DNA of 9,305 bases, from assembly GCA_004376785.1 (NCBI GenBank), contig SOIY01000316.1, positions 1 through 9,305 on the forward strand, read 5' to 3'. Position numbers and translations under genes: made by a program. This DNA is from Candidatus Stahliibacteriota bacterium. GTDB taxonomy: Bacteria > Hydrothermota > Tepidihabitantia > SM23-42. Below are positions 1 through 7,730 of this stretch, piece after piece (position 1 is the first letter of the stretch; every line of letters begins with the position of its first letter). The notes beneath the pieces are model-generated. The model ran no database searches and had not been told where the DNA came from. It saw only the letters and a list, made by a program, of their open reading frames with translations.

Positions 1-874
1 CTTTGCCTTTGATCATCTTATCCCTGCACTTCTTGAGCATCTCCACTTCTTTCTGGCTGCAGCCGGTTATGCCTATCCGAGCAGAACCGCCTCGTTTGCC
101 ATGATAGTCAGAACCACCAGTTATTAATAAACCATTTTTCAAGGCAACTTCAGACAATTTCTGCTGATATCTTAAGGTGTGATCTGGATGCCATATCTCA
201 ATGCCTAAAGCACCATCCATGATTAATTGATATAGAATTTGTTCATCCTTTGTGATTCCTGGATGCGCAATTACAGGAACGCCTTTACATTTTTTTATTT
301 TCTGCATCACCTCTTTGGCATCAACACTCTTTTTAGGCTCATAATATGGCGAATGGTAACCAAGATACCTTGCGAATGCTTCGCTTATTGATTTAACATA
401 CCCATTTTCCAATAGAACTTCGGCAATATGTGGCCTTCCTAACGAACAATTTTTAGCAACCACCTTTATCTGTTCAAACTCAAGCTTAATATTATCGCAA
501 GATAATTTTTGTATAATCTTTTTTACTCTTTTAACACGATGTTTTTTAAAAGATTCTAAATATTCAAGTAGATCAGCATCCTTGTAATCAATATAATAAC
601 CCAAGATATGGATATCTAAATCACCAATATTTGAACTCATCTCGACTGCCGGAATAACTTCTATTTCACCTTCAGCTAATGCAATCATCTCCTCCACACC
701 AGATACAGTATCATGATCAGTTATGGAGATTACTTTAAGTTGTAATTCCTTACTTACTTTTATAATTTCAAAAGGGGCTAACGAACCATCAGAATATATT
801 GAATGAATGTGAAGATCAGCATAGCATTGATTTTGTGTGAAAAAGGAAGTTGCTCCCAAATTTCTTTTAGTCAA
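1..874 (-). CDS. PHP-domain metal-dependent phosphoesterase, 3' end outside the window
   Basis: Reading the minus strand gives one open frame of about 291 codons with no stop before the window edge. It shows the classic PHP metal-ligand motifs in order: ADLHIHS-YSDGS near residue 20, TDHDTVSG, an acidic ligand in PAVEMSS, DIHIL, a histidine in AHPG, EIWHPDH and finally GGSDYHG. This pattern matches the YciV/TrpH-type PHP family, whose members hydrolyse phosphoester bonds of nucleotides or short RNA (established for the family; substrate here unknown). Relatives are about 270-290 residues, so only a few codons are probably missing. No in-frame ATG lies between the upstream stop and the first metal motif. 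The likely start is the TTG at 874-872, which overlaps the TGA of the preceding ATPase gene (TTGA); a second TTG at 859-857 is the alternative. The family call is firm, the exact start is not. The overlap suggests it is the last gene of the TPR-ATPase operon. Confidence 0.88.
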   Translation of the reverse strand, partial: MTKRNLGATSFFTQNQCYADLHIHSIYSDGSLAPFEIIKVSKELQLKVISITDHDTVSGVEEMIALAEGEIEVIPAVEMSSNIGDLDIHILGYYIDYKDADLLEYLESFKKHRVKRVKKIIQKLSCDNIKLEFEQIKVVAKNCSLGRPHIAEVLLENGYVKSISEAFARYLGYHSPYYEPKKSVDAKEVMQKIKKCKGVPVIAHPGITKDEQILYQLIMDGALGIEIWHPDHTLRYQQKLSEVALKNGLLITGGSDYHGKRGGSARIGITGCSQKEVEMLKKCRDKMIKGK

Positions 875-1695
875 CTTCGTCTTGATGTAAGTCCGAGATC
901 GTAACTTACGTCGTCGACTATTTTTTCGTCAATTATGTTTCTCTTCAGAAGAAAACCTTCTAACAAAGCATTATCACATATTGCATTTATTGTACGAGGA
1001 ATGCCTTTTGAATACGTATATATATTCTTCATCGCCTCTTTAGTAAACAAAGGTATAGAACGCCCAGCCACACGGAGACGGTGAACAATATAGCTGGTAG
1101 CTGCTTTCTCATCAAACGCCTCAAGGACACAACGGACAGCAATCCGTTGATACAAAGGCGGGTCAAGTCGCAAATAATCTTCCATTTCTGGCAGACCGAA
1201 TAAAATAAAGTTTAATAGTTTACCACGCTCTGATTCAAGATTAAGCAAACCTCTTATCTCCTCCATTATCTCTTTTCTCTGTAGCATATTGGCTTCATCG
1301 ATTAAAATTACAATCTTCTTATTTTCATCAGCGATTTCAAGAAGGCGATGGTAAACCGCAGTAATTATTTCTATCTTATTTTCAGACTCAACAGGGGTTT
1401 CTAACATTAAGGCTATTTTCCTTAAGAACCATAAAGAGGTAATCTCTGAATGTATAATTATTAATAGAGTTGCTTCTACTCCGTTGTTTATAAGCTGATC
1501 CAATAGGCGTCTTGATAAAGTGGTCTTACCTGTACCAACAGCACCAATAAGAAGTGCTAATCCCTTTTCAGTTTCAACAGCATGAGATATTTTAACCAAT
1601 GCTTTTGAATGTTGTGGCGAATCATAATAAAATTTTTCGTCAGTGGAAAAACTGAAGGGGTGTTCTTTTAATTTATAAAAAGTCTCGTAGCCCAT
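871..1695 (-). CDS. ExeA/GspA-like AAA ATPase (copy B)
   Basis: A 274-residue soluble AAA ATPase of the ExeA family (COG3267 type). Visible elements are the N-terminal family signature (FYKLKEHPFSFSTD, then SPQH at 26-29), Walker A GAVGTGKT at 51-58, Walker B ILIDEAN with D133 and E134, a sensor-1-like segment FILFGLPEM around 163-171, a QR pair at 183-184 that could be the arginine finger, and a sensor-2 GIPR at 231-234 followed by IN..CDNALLEG. ExeA relatives power assembly of secretins, MSHA-type pili or exosortase-linked polysaccharide systems. No transmembrane segment or C-terminal peptidoglycan-binding domain is present, so a cytoplasmic protein is expected, unlike Aeromonas ExeA. The ATG at 1695 is 10 bp past the stop of TPR gene B and has only a weak GGA upstream, so translation is probably coupled. 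It is a paralogue of the ATPase at 3445-4266. Family is sure; the machine it serves is not. Confidence 0.9.
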   Translation of the reverse strand: MGYETFYKLKEHPFSFSTDEKFYYDSPQHSKALVKISHAVETEKGLALLIGAVGTGKTTLSRRLLDQLINNGVEATLLIIIHSEITSLWFLRKIALMLETPVESENKIEIITAVYHRLLEIADENKKIVILIDEANMLQRKEIMEEIRGLLNLESERGKLLNFILFGLPEMEDYLRLDPPLYQRIAVRCVLEAFDEKAATSYIVHRLRVAGRSIPLFTKEAMKNIYTYSKGIPRTINAICDNALLEGFLLKRNIIDEKIVDDVSYDLGLTSRRS

Positions 1696-1705
1696 ATCTA
1701 TTCCA

Positions 1706-3445
1706 TTATAAATAAGTAATCTTTGATTTTTTAGTCTTCACTTTACGTGTTGTACTCACTGATTTTAAATCTGGTTTTTTCTTCTGTAGCTTTCCTGCTT
1801 TAGTCATCTTAAGCTTTTTCTTCAATATAGCAGTGAATTTACTTACTTTTTTCGTTAGCTCTGGAACTGTTTTATCAATCTTATAAGCGTTATAATAACA
1901 TTGTAGTGCTTCTTTCATCTTGTTTTTCTTTTCATAACAGTTACCAAGAAGAAAATGAATACCGAAATATTCTCGTTGTGGGTGATTTGTTATTTTAAGT
2001 CCCTCATTTAAAACTTTAATTGCGTCTTCAATCTTACCACGTTCTAAAAAACATGAACCAATCATTTCAAGCGCTTTAAATTTAAGTTCGCCATCTTTTG
2101 CAGCTATCTCAAATTCCTCAATTGCTTCCTGATAAAGACCCATCCCTTTGTAGGCAACACCAAGATCATAGCGTGAGTGGAAGTCTCCTTCTCCAACTGA
2201 TTCGAAAACTTCTCGCCGAAACTGTGATATTAATTCTTCAATGCTATAGAGACTATCGGGTTTTTTCTCGCCAGCTAATTCGGTCCTCAAAACCTCACCC
2301 AGGTCAACGAAATCCTTAGGTTGTCCAAATGCCGCAAACATTTCATTTGCAGTAGCATTTTCTGGATCAATCTTCAAAATTCTCTTATATAAATCTTTTG
2401 CTTCACTTTTTGCATCTCTGCGGTTCAATGATTCAGCTAAGTCGAGCATAGAATTAATTAGTAGTTCTTTATCATCTTTGATTTTGGCAATTTCAACCAT
2501 GTGCTGGCGGGATTTTAAATCAAAAGGTCTCAACCCAGCGATTTTTTTATTCAAAGTTAACGCTGTATCATAATCCTTTATTTTCCATGCCTCTTCTGCA
2601 GCGCTTCGAAAACAGTCTATTGCTTCTTCTTCAGAACCCAGATTTTGATATAGCTTCCCCAATTCAATTGTCTTATCAATCTCTGACAATTCTTCAAGTG
2701 ATTCCTCTGTCACAACCTCTTCCTCTATCGCTGATCTGCTATCATCCTTTAATAACTCTGCTATCTCAGGAGAAACAATTTCGTCAATGTCGAGGTCTTC
2801 TTCAAACTCCTCTTTTTCCTCTTCGATTTTCGCACCAGTGGTTTTCTCTTCTACTTTCTCTTCAACCTCAATGGTTCCTTCCGCCTCAATCGCCTCTCTC
2901 AATTTTCCCCGTTTGCTCTCTATTGCGTGTGCTTCCTTTAAAAGTTCTGCGCCTTTTTCTTTTTTACCAACTTTTTCATATATAGCAGAAATTGTCTCGA
3001 GAATTTTTGGATTGCCTGGCACTAACTCTTTAATCGTATTATAGGCATTAAGGGCAGATTCAAGATCATCTTCCTTCATCTTCCTCTCGGCGAACTCTAA
3101 AAAATAATTAGCAGCTTCACCGCGCTGATCTAATTCTTTATGAAGCTCACCCAATAATGCATAAACTCCAACTTGCTCTTTACTGAGCCTCAGAATTTTT
3201 TTACATAAAGCAATGGCATTTGGGTAATATGTTTCTTCCTTAAAAACCCTGGCTCCCTTTTCGTATATTGTCAGAGCGTTGGCTTTCCGATTGGTCTTTA
3301 TATACAGATCACCAAGTTTATTGAATAATGAACCCTCCTCAGGAAAATCTTGGATTGCCTTTTCTAATTCGGCTATTGCTTTTTCTTCATCGCCCATTGC
3401 TTCAAACTCAGCAACCTTTCTTTTCACCTCACCAAGTTCAGACAT
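1706..3445 (-). CDS. TPR-repeat protein with acidic middle and lysine-rich tail (copy B)
   Basis: A 579-residue protein made mostly of tetratricopeptide repeats, which normally act as protein-binding scaffolds. Residues 1-180 hold TPR units (for example AIAELEKAIQDFPEEG and LGDLYIKTNRKANALTIYEKG). Residues 190-255 are a glutamate-rich linker. A second TPR block covers 258-375, and a third covers about 405-525 with RYDLGVAYKGMGLYQEAIEEF. The last 48 residues (532-579) contain 18 lysines, one arginine and a single acidic residue, then end in KITYL. There is no signal peptide or membrane segment, so it is probably cytoplasmic. Its ATG shares one base with the TAA of ATPase gene A (TAATG), which implies translational coupling, and ATPase gene B follows after 10 bp. 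The domain order parallels the TPR protein at 4280-6193, so the two are likely old duplicates. The partner is inferred, not shown, to be the neighbouring ATPase. Confidence 0.85.
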   Translation of the reverse strand: MSELGEVKRKVAEFEAMGDEEKAIAELEKAIQDFPEEGSLFNKLGDLYIKTNRKANALTIYEKGARVFKEETYYPNAIALCKKILRLSKEQVGVYALLGELHKELDQRGEAANYFLEFAERKMKEDDLESALNAYNTIKELVPGNPKILETISAIYEKVGKKEKGAELLKEAHAIESKRGKLREAIEAEGTIEVEEKVEEKTTGAKIEEEKEEFEEDLDIDEIVSPEIAELLKDDSRSAIEEEVVTEESLEELSEIDKTIELGKLYQNLGSEEEAIDCFRSAAEEAWKIKDYDTALTLNKKIAGLRPFDLKSRQHMVEIAKIKDDKELLINSMLDLAESLNRRDAKSEAKDLYKRILKIDPENATANEMFAAFGQPKDFVDLGEVLRTELAGEKKPDSLYSIEELISQFRREVFESVGEGDFHSRYDLGVAYKGMGLYQEAIEEFEIAAKDGELKFKALEMIGSCFLERGKIEDAIKVLNEGLKITNHPQREYFGIHFLLGNCYEKKNKMKEALQCYYNAYKIDKTVPELTKKVSKFTAILKKKLKMTKAGKLQKKKPDLKSVSTTRKVKTKKSKITYL

Positions 3446-4266
3446 TATTCAAGCTTTAATCCTAAATTTGTAATTACTCGTTCTATTACAGGTTCATCAA
3501 TATCCTGTTTTCTCTGAACATATCCTTCTAATAAAGCATTGTCACAAGTGATATTTACAAGTCTAGGCCTCCCATCTGAGTAGCGACAAATAAGATCAAT
3601 TGCGCGTGGCGAAAAAATATCACGGGTTGCACCAGCAATACTGAGACGATGATTGATATATGCCCTTATAGTCTCACTACCCATAGATTTCAATTTCACC
3701 TTAACTGCAATACGTTGGTGTAGGGCACGATTTGATGCAAGATATGACTCAAGGTCAGGCAAACCGCTGAGAATAAAAGAAATTAATCTGGTATCTGCAA
3801 TTTCGAGATTCAACAAACCCCTTATTTCCTCTAATATTTCAGGGCTTTTAATCTTGTTTGCTTCATCAATAATGATAACAGTTTTTTCGTTTCGACGATA
3901 TATCTCATTGAGTCGTCGGGATATTCGATTTATTATCTCGGTTGTGGAAGATCCAAAATCCCTTAGCCCAAGCAGGTTTGCGATCTTTGCAAAGAACCAT
4001 CCTGAAACAAAATCAGAATGGGTTAAAACAATTAATCCAACCTGGTAATTACCCATCGAATACAATTCACTTAATATTTTACGCGACAGAGTCGTTTTAC
4101 CTGTTCCAATATCACCTAAAAGTACTGCCAATCCCCTTGTTCCACGTGCTGCATGCATTAAATATTCTCGCGCCAGGGCATGCTGAGGAGAATTAAAATA
4201 AAATTTCGGATCAGGATGATTAGCAAATGGTTCATCTTTAAAGCTGTAAAATTCCTGGTATCCCAC
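3445..4266 (-). CDS. ExeA/GspA-like AAA ATPase (copy A)
   Basis: A 273-residue ExeA-family AAA ATPase. It has the family N-terminus (FYSFKDEPFANHPDPKFYF, SPQH at 26-29), Walker A GDIGTGKT at 51-58 with K57, Walker B IIIDEAN with D134 and E135, FILSGLPDL around 164-172, a QR pair at 184-185 and sensor-2 GRPR at 232-235 followed by VN..CDNALLEG. All residues expected for ATP binding and hydrolysis are present. Over the first 61 residues it matches the ATPase at 871-1695 at 31 positions by hand count, with no gap, so the two are paralogues. It lacks any peptidoglycan-binding or membrane domain. The start is a GTG at 4266-4264, supported by a strong GGGAGG four bases upstream. The gene begins 13 bp after TPR gene A and overlaps TPR gene B by one base. 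By analogy with MshM/MshN it may work with a TPR partner in envelope assembly, which remains inference. Confidence 0.9.
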   Translation of the reverse strand: MGYQEFYSFKDEPFANHPDPKFYFNSPQHALAREYLMHAARGTRGLAVLLGDIGTGKTTLSRKILSELYSMGNYQVGLIVLTHSDFVSGWFFAKIANLLGLRDFGSSTTEIINRISRRLNEIYRRNEKTVIIIDEANKIKSPEILEEIRGLLNLEIADTRLISFILSGLPDLESYLASNRALHQRIAVKVKLKSMGSETIRAYINHRLSIAGATRDIFSPRAIDLICRYSDGRPRLVNITCDNALLEGYVQRKQDIDEPVIERVITNLGLKLE

Positions 4267-4270
4267 TTAT

Positions 4271-4276
4271 CCTCCC
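4271..4276 (-). promoter_or_regulatory. Shine-Dalgarno site that fixes the GTG start of ATPase A
   Basis: The minus strand reads GGGAGG followed by ATAA and then GTG, a four-base spacing. It lies in the 13-bp gap after the TPR gene A stop. It justifies the GTG at 4266 as the start and makes this the best-supported internal ribosome site of the operon. The other internal starts in the cassette have weak sites. Confidence 0.75.
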
Positions 4277-4279
4277 ATT

Positions 4280-6193
4280 TTAGAGAAAAGCAATGTTCTC
4301 ACCCTCTATTTTCTCATCATCAAGTATTTCTTCTGGCAATTTTTCCGAAGTTTTTCTCTCATCAGAACTGGGAATCTCTTTGGCAATAGCTGGCGATATT
4401 TCTTCTTCAGACGGTTTTTCTTCAGATGGTTCTTTTGCAGGCAGTTCCTTTTCAGTTTCTACAGGTGCTGGTTCAACAGGTTTTATTGCAGGTTCTGGTG
4501 GTGTAGGTAACACCTGTTCATTGATTACAAAGCTTTCTTCAACTACTTTTTGAGGTTCTTCATATACTAACTCTTTTCCACCCATTAATGTATAAATCTC
4601 TTTAACATCTTTGTAGTTCGGGTTAATACTTATGATTTTTCCTATCTCTCTCAAGGCGTTATCAAAATTGCCCAAACCTTCATAGGCAGCAGCAAGCAAA
4701 TAACGTAACTCTACCTTTTGTGTCTCTTGAATCTCTTCAAGAAGCAATGAGGGAGCAAGGATTTTCATTGCCTCGCTATAACGTCTCAATCGTATAAGTG
4801 CCCCGCCTTCTATTTCTATTGAAAAAGGCCAGGTTTCTTTGTTGTTTGTAATAGCTTCAACATAACTAAGCGCCGTTTCATACGTTCCAGCAGCAAAAGC
4901 CATTTTTGCCAAACCTAATTTCTTTTTCGCATCTTCCTCTTGCCAAATAATATTACTTCTAAAATCATCAAATTCATGGGCAATTTCAAAACTTGGGGGT
5001 GCAGGTGTTTCATCTTCCTTTAGCAGAAATTCAATATCAGCAATCTGTCCTTCTAAATGAGGCACTTCTTCAACTCGTGTCTGCTCCGGTTCTTTCTCCT
5101 TATCAGCAGTCGTAGGTGCTTCTTCTTCAATGATGTCGGTGGCAGCAATAAACCCTTCAATTTCTTCACTCAAATCCTGGAAAAATTCCAAACCTTGTTC
5201 TGTTTTTTCTGTTGGTGCTGCTTCTGATACAACTTCATCTTCCTTTGTCTCAGGAATAACTTCTCCAATAATCTCCTCAACTTCTTCCAAAGGCATTTCT
5301 TCGACAACTTCCTCAGGCTTTGTTTCAATCTCTGTAGCTTCCTTTGCAGGTTCTGTTTCTACAACCTCTTCCTCAGGTTCTTCTTTTTCGGTCTCTTCCT
5401 TCAACTCCTTGATTTTATCAATTGCTGATGTGTTATCAGGATCAATTTCAACAATACGGTTCAATACATTAATAGCTTCGTTAGTTTCACCACTTTCGAT
5501 CAAATCACTTACAGCTTTTTCAAACTCAATAATTGCTTCATCTTTTGAGCCAATTTCATAAAGCAGATTACCAAGCTCTACACGACTTTTTGGATCGAGT
5601 TCTTCACCGCCGTCAGGTTGCAGAAGAAGTTTTTTAATCTCTTCAAGCATATTCTCATCTCCCGCCTCTTCAGCAAGTGATTTTAGCTTGTTCATTTCAT
5701 CGCTGGCTTCACTTGTTCGTCCAATCGAAAGTAGAATTTTAGCAAAAGACACTCCCAAAGCAAGATTTTTGGGCTGCAATTCCACTATTTTTCGTAAACC
5801 AGAAACAAAAAAGGCATCCTTGTTATTATCTATCGCCCATGAGCAGAGTTCAAGCATCGTATTGATCGATCTATTCTGCAAGCCATAAAATCTATATAAA
5901 TCAGCAAGGCGCGTAAAGATTTCACTATTTGACTTATCAATCTTTATGATTTTTTCCAGACAGATTATCGCCTCGGCATATTGATTGCTATTTGTATAAC
6001 TATTACTAGCATGTTCGTACGGATAGATTGCATCCTCAGCCTTCCCAGATTTTAAAATGAGATCCCCTGAAAGTTCTAAAGCCATTGCTTCATTAGGATT
6101 CTCCCTGAGTGCACGCCGAATAATAATCTGCACCTTCTCAAATTTCCCTTCCTGTATATACTCTCTTCCTTTATTTAATAAATCCACTTCCAT
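4280..6193 (-). CDS. TPR-repeat protein with acidic, proline-rich linker and tail (copy A)
   Basis: A 637-residue tetratricopeptide-repeat scaffold. Residues 1-262 form an N-terminal TPR block, with units such as LSGDLILKSGKAEDAIYPYE, YAEAIICLEKIIKIDKSN and LGNLLYEIGSKDEAIIEFEKA. Residues 263-405 are a low-complexity linker rich in Glu, Thr, Val and Pro. A C-terminal TPR block follows at 418-535. The last 94 residues are disordered-looking, with about 27 acidic residues and many prolines, ending in NIAFL. No signal peptide or membrane helix is seen. The ATG at 6193 has AAAGG four bases upstream and GAGG further up. It is the first gene after a near-consensus promoter at 6212-6239 and precedes ATPase A by 13 bp. 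Its repeat layout aligns with the TPR protein at 1706-3445. TPR identity is firm; the function, probably a scaffold for the adjacent ATPase in an envelope complex, is inferred. The low-complexity parts would mislead similarity searches. Confidence 0.85.
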   Translation of the reverse strand: MEVDLLNKGREYIQEGKFEKVQIIIRRALRENPNEAMALELSGDLILKSGKAEDAIYPYEHASNSYTNSNQYAEAIICLEKIIKIDKSNSEIFTRLADLYRFYGLQNRSINTMLELCSWAIDNNKDAFFVSGLRKIVELQPKNLALGVSFAKILLSIGRTSEASDEMNKLKSLAEEAGDENMLEEIKKLLLQPDGGEELDPKSRVELGNLLYEIGSKDEAIIEFEKAVSDLIESGETNEAINVLNRIVEIDPDNTSAIDKIKELKEETEKEEPEEEVVETEPAKEATEIETKPEEVVEEMPLEEVEEIIGEVIPETKEDEVVSEAAPTEKTEQGLEFFQDLSEEIEGFIAATDIIEEEAPTTADKEKEPEQTRVEEVPHLEGQIADIEFLLKEDETPAPPSFEIAHEFDDFRSNIIWQEEDAKKKLGLAKMAFAAGTYETALSYVEAITNNKETWPFSIEIEGGALIRLRRYSEAMKILAPSLLLEEIQETQKVELRYLLAAAYEGLGNFDNALREIGKIISINPNYKDVKEIYTLMGGKELVYEEPQKVVEESFVINEQVLPTPPEPAIKPVEPAPVETEKELPAKEPSEEKPSEEEISPAIAKEIPSSDERKTSEKLPEEILDDEKIEGENIAFL

Positions 6194-6197
6194 TATA

Positions 6198-6207
6198 CCT
6201 TTACCTC
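6198..6207 (-). promoter_or_regulatory. Ribosome binding region of TPR gene A
   Basis: The minus strand reads GAGGTAAAGG and then TATA before the ATG at 6193. AAAGG is four bases from the start and GAGG is ten bases away, so either can pair with the 16S 3' end. The predicted transcript start from the promoter at 6212-6239 falls near 6205, which would favour the proximal AAAGG. Confidence 0.55.
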
Positions 6208-6211
6208 AAAA

Positions 6212-6239
6212 ATTATAACTGTTTTCATAACTTTGTCAA
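6212..6239 (-). promoter_or_regulatory. Near-consensus sigma70 promoter for the TPR-ATPase operon
   Basis: On the minus strand TTGACA (6239-6234) is followed by 16 bases and then TATAAT (6217-6212). Both hexamers match the bacterial housekeeping consensus exactly. The -35 box overlaps the Leu-Thr codons just before the ftcD stop (6227-6225), and the -10 box lies in the short gap before TPR gene A. A start of transcription is predicted about seven bases on, near 6205. It would let the TPR-ATPase genes be transcribed apart from hutI-ftcD. The match is seen in sequence; activity is inferred. Confidence 0.7.
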
Positions 6240-7730
6240 GAAGATATTTTCAATCTCCTGATAAAAAGTTTGTTCCTGTTTTTTGAACAAATCAAGCTCT
6301 ATCTTAACAGACTCGTTGAATTCTGAATCGATTATTGAATTGAGGTTAATCAACACATTAACACGGGCAGCCATAAATCCACTATGCAAGGAATATAGAG
6401 CCACACCTACATCAGATATTACGTTTTTCAATCCTTTCTGAGCCAATATCTTGGCATAAGGATATATAAACAATATCTTTTTGCAAACCTCAAAAGGCAC
6501 CTGTGCAGCAATTTTTAAGCCGTTCTGGATTGCATCCTTTTTTTTCTTTTTGTCTTCTTCAGTCTCTTCTGGTAATTTGAAAGCCTCCATCACTTTGTCA
6601 AAGGCATTTTTGTCCTTTTCAATAAACTTGTAGAATTCATACCCTTCTAATTTTAAAAATCCGTGGAAGTCCTTTAATTCCTTATCTTTTGTTTTTCTCA
6701 GCGTTATTCCTGTAACCATAGACAAAAGTGATGTCCCCAATGCAGCCTGCAGTGCAGCAACACTTCCACCACCCGGTGTTGGTCTTGCCAGTGCTAAAAC
6801 ATGTAGAAAATCTAATATTGACTGTTTTCCACCCTTACCATGAAGTTTGTATTCAAGAATCTGGTCTTCACTAAAGCGATCAAGCTGTAAAAAGTATATT
6901 GCAGTATCAATCAATGCTTTTTCAGGAACAAGTCCCACAATTTCAGATTCTTTTATACTGACACCATATCTCTGCGCCTCGCGCCGAACTGTCTCGAATA
7001 TTCTGTGTAAAGGGCTTTTTGTGTAATTCGTCATATTAATGGATATCTGGGCAAGATTCTCTCCCTTCAGCTCAAAACCAAGTGACTTGACATATCTGTA
7101 GCCACCACCCCCAAATCTTATTGCCTTTGCAATTTTCTGAGCAATAGAAACATCAGAGGTATTAAGATTAATATTAAAGGCGATGAGCGGAAATCGAGCA
7201 CCAACTACTGTGGCACCTGCAGTTGGATGAATCTTAGGCTCCCCAAAATCTGGACGACGATCCGGATTTGTTTCAATCTCATCTCTTATACCTTCAAACT
7301 CACCTTTTCTTATATTAGCAAGATTTTCTCTATCCGGTCTTGTTGCTGCTGCTTCATAAAGGTAAATCGGAATCTTCAATTCATCAGCAATGCGTTTTCC
7401 TAATCTCTTAGCCATTTCAACACATTCCAGGGTAGTGACATTACTTATCGGTACAAAAGGAATAACATCGGTTGCTCCCATTCGTGGATGTTCACCCTTA
7501 TGCTTAGTCAGATCAATCAATTCTGATGCCGCTTTTACAGCCCTGAATGCTGCCTCAAGCACTGCATCAGGTTCACCAACAAAAGTAACAACAGCACGAT
7601 TATGATCAGCATCCATTTCCTGATCAAGTAGTTCAACACCAGCACTTTTAATTTCGGCTAAAATTTTATCGATCTTTGTCTGATCTCTTCCCTCGCTGAA
7701 ATTGGGAATACACTCAACGATTTTTTCCAT
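6225..7730 (-). CDS. ftcD: Bifunctional glutamate formimidoyltransferase / formimidoyltetrahydrofolate cyclodeaminase
   Basis: A 501-residue fusion enzyme of histidine breakdown. The N-terminal half moves the formimino group from N-formimino-glutamate to tetrahydrofolate, releasing glutamate. The C-terminal half cyclises the product to 5,10-methenyl-THF and releases ammonia. The transferase domain (about 1-300) starts with the family signature MEKIVECIPNFSEGRD and holds DADHNRAVVTFVGEP (41-54) and HKGEHPRMGATDVIPFVP (77-94), where H81 matches the known catalytic histidine. The cyclodeaminase domain (about 305-501) shows RPTPGGGSVAALQAALG (316-332), DKNAFDKVMEAFKLP (373-387) and SDVGVALYSLHSGFMAARVNVLINL (439-463). 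The length is somewhat below the 541 residues of mammalian FTCD. Its ATG lies inside the end of hutI (17-bp overlap) with the strong site AAGGAAGGA six bases upstream, so the two genes are translated from one message. Acting after HutI fits the pathway exactly. Confidence 0.95.
   Translation of the reverse strand: MEKIVECIPNFSEGRDQTKIDKILAEIKSAGVELLDQEMDADHNRAVVTFVGEPDAVLEAAFRAVKAASELIDLTKHKGEHPRMGATDVIPFVPISNVTTLECVEMAKRLGKRIADELKIPIYLYEAAATRPDRENLANIRKGEFEGIRDEIETNPDRRPDFGEPKIHPTAGATVVGARFPLIAFNINLNTSDVSIAQKIAKAIRFGGGGYRYVKSLGFELKGENLAQISINMTNYTKSPLHRIFETVRREAQRYGVSIKESEIVGLVPEKALIDTAIYFLQLDRFSEDQILEYKLHGKGGKQSILDFLHVLALARPTPGGGSVAALQAALGTSLLSMVTGITLRKTKDKELKDFHGFLKLEGYEFYKFIEKDKNAFDKVMEAFKLPEETEEDKKKKKDAIQNGLKIAAQVPFEVCKKILFIYPYAKILAQKGLKNVISDVGVALYSLHSGFMAARVNVLINLNSIIDSEFNESVKIELDLFKKQEQTFYQEIENIFLTKL

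Noticed and set aside
2587..2985. A 132-codon plus-strand open frame with many Leu, Pro and Ser
   Set aside because: It is the mirror of the acidic linker and TPR codons of TPR protein B, and its hydrophobic look comes from composition only.
3653..4048. A 131-codon plus-strand open frame across the ATPase A gene
   Set aside because: It is opposite a complete, motif-rich ATPase and shows no recognisable motif of its own.
871..4266. ATPases as IstB- or TniB-like transposition helpers
   Set aside because: They resemble this AAA group in fold, but the N-terminal FY-x-(F/L)-K-x-x-P-F and SPQH signature and TPR partners fit ExeA, and no transposase or terminal repeats flank them.
5130..5561. A 143-codon plus-strand open frame, rich in Ser and Thr
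   Set aside because: It is antisense to the glutamate-rich linker of TPR protein A; GAA/GAG codons read backwards give a Ser/Phe-rich artefact. No ribosome site or family pattern.
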